DNA from: JAWKZG01 sp041396125
GTDB taxonomy: Bacteria > Pseudomonadota > Gammaproteobacteria > Competibacterales > Competibacteraceae
DNA length: 64,000 nucleotides
NCBI GenBank assembly: GCA_041396125.1
Contig: JAWKZG010000004.1
Span: 288,937-352,936, forward strand
Direction of reading: 5' to 3'
Shown here in pieces: positions 63,245 to 64,000 of the stretch (its first letter is position 1; each line of letters opens with the position of its first letter). The position numbers and the translations under genes were made by a program. The notes under the pieces are model-generated. The model had not been told where the DNA came from, made no database searches, and saw only the letters and a program-made list of their open reading frames with translations.

Positions 63245-64000
63245 TTATTGACGCCCTATCCGTACGCTTGATACCCGTCCTTGTCGCCGCCGCACGCTGA
63301 GCAGCAACAAAGCCCAGGCCACGACTAATACACCCAGGCCAACCGGATTCAGGCTGGGTATCGCTGACGGTAGTGCGACCGCCCCTACCGGGTCCTGTAT
63401 CCGACCATCTTCGCTTTGGTCATCGTCATACGGACCGCCATCACTCAGACTGTAGTGAACGATAGTTTTGTCGCCGCTGTGGTCGACCGTACCGATGGTT
63501 TCCCACTGCCCACTGAGGTGATTGAATTTCAACACCCCCTGTATGCCGGCGTTGCGCGGTGCAAAGTACAGCGTGAGCTGAAGCTGGCTTTGCTCATCCC
63601 CTAGCTCCACCTCAAAGCGGGCGAAGTTGCACGGATAACCCCCGGGCGGCACGCCGGCTGGGATCGTTTCAATGGCGACATTGCTGTGCTGTACGCCATC
63701 CGTTTCAATCGTCCACCAGCAACTACTGGGACCATCCTGTACGGAACTGACATTGGCCTGCAGTTTGTCGGCAATGCTGTCGCCGTTGCCATCGCCTTGC
63801 GCCGAGCCGTTGTAACCCGGTACCCCATCTTCTTCTTCGGCGACAATGCCATCACCGTCGTCAAAGGTGTTAATGAAGGTGCAAATCACGTCGTCAGCCG
63901 GGGCCAGCTCAATGCTTTGGCCGTTTTCAATCGGGCTGATGATCGAACTGCCGGTACTGCTACTGCAGCTGGCATCGGTCAGGGTCCAGTTCGCCGGCAC
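63245..64000 (-). CDS. C-terminal part of a secreted choice-of-anchor U / IPTL-CTERM-like protein (truncated by window edge)
   Basis: The frame enters from the right edge and ends at 63245 (251 residues visible). It begins inside a prealbumin-like repeat (NWTLTDASCSSSTGSSIISP ... VICTFINTF). A choice-of-anchor U domain follows, with an Asp/Gly-rich calcium-type stretch (GDGIVAEEEDGVPGYNGSAQ, GDGNGDSIADKLQANVSSVQ). The end is a sorting-signal-like block: AIPSLNPVGLGVLVVAWALL, more hydrophobic residues and RRRQGR. IPSL replaces the usual IPTL and the Trp-Gly pair is absent, so it is a variant. The true start is outside the window. Confidence 0.8.
   Translation of the reverse strand: MPANWTLTDASCSSSTGSSIISPIENGQSIELAPADDVICTFINTFDDGDGIVAEEEDGVPGYNGSAQGDGNGDSIADKLQANVSSVQDGPSSCWWTIETDGVQHSNVAIETIPAGVPPGGYPCNFARFEVELGDEQSQLQLTLYFAPRNAGIQGVLKFNHLSGQWETIGTVDHSGDKTIVHYSLSDGGPYDDDQSEDGRIQDPVGAVALPSAIPSLNPVGLGVLVVAWALLLLSVRRRQGRVSSVRIGRQ

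Overview
This 64 kb window (roughly 55 % GC) looks like a contig from a gammaproteobacterium outside the well-studied enteric groups. Supporting signs are the conserved holC-pepA // lptF-lptG divergent arrangement, a GcvR-type double-ACT repressor, SelO ending in SCSS, LysR and AraC/OruR regulators, and IPTL-CTERM secreted proteins. I cannot name the genus. No rRNA, tRNA, CRISPR array, insertion sequence or prophage was seen.

Layout. 0-5.3 kb (+): a DMT transporter, then two PotB/PotC-type ABC permeases, a histidinol-dehydrogenase homologue that is probably a sulfopropanediol-type alcohol dehydrogenase, and an SDR; this looks like an uptake and oxidation operon. 5.3-8.8 kb (-): gcvP with a gcvR-like gene. 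9-10.5 kb (-): two DNA-binding proteins and a DUF2975 membrane protein. 10.7-15.1 kb (-): purine/urate catabolism (adenine deaminase, XdhC, hydroxyisourate hydrolase, LysR). 15.3-19.7 kb (-): a hybrid histidine kinase, MobB and SelO. 20.4-24.2 kb (-): livH/livF/livG and ddl. 24.5-25.9 kb (+): a membrane protein and a YceI protein. 26-30.3 kb (-): an unusual C39-peptidase ABC exporter with a miniature HlyD partner and an AraC regulator. 30.3-37.2 kb: a feruloyl-CoA-synthetase-like enzyme, Nudix, dienelactone hydrolase, a broken DMT transporter, a badly broken cystathionine beta-synthase and a 2-keto-4-pentenoate-hydratase-type enzyme.

37.4-49.2 kb is a secretome island. It holds a cohesin-like/choice-of-anchor-D protein with an IPTL-CTERM anchor, next to a dockerin-bearing protein, an M4-type metallopeptidase, a DNRLRE protein, a Tat-type DUF1501/DUF1800 pair, a CAP protein and an FN3 protein. 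Five of these unrelated folds end in the same short tail, [TEVIA]-[IL]-L-x-D-x-F-[DE], which is my best candidate for an undescribed protein-sorting or recognition signal. 49.2-54 kb holds holC, pepA and lptFG with a perfect 17-bp-arm palindrome between the divergent genes. 54-58.4 kb is a very large G8-domain/RTX-repeat protein. 58.7-64 kb has a nitrilase, a CadC-like regulator, a methyltransferase, a beta-carbonic anhydrase and the 3' end of a choice-of-anchor-U protein.

Two window-wide features matter to any reader. First, at least ten otherwise recognisable genes carry single-base indels or an in-frame stop, often in homopolymers; one can be proven from sister repeats inside the same gene. 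Consensus errors are the likeliest cause, but real decay is possible, especially at 34-36.4 kb. Second, many intergenic spacers upstream of minus-strand genes contain 2-4 copies of an 8-18 bp direct tandem repeat of unrelated sequence.
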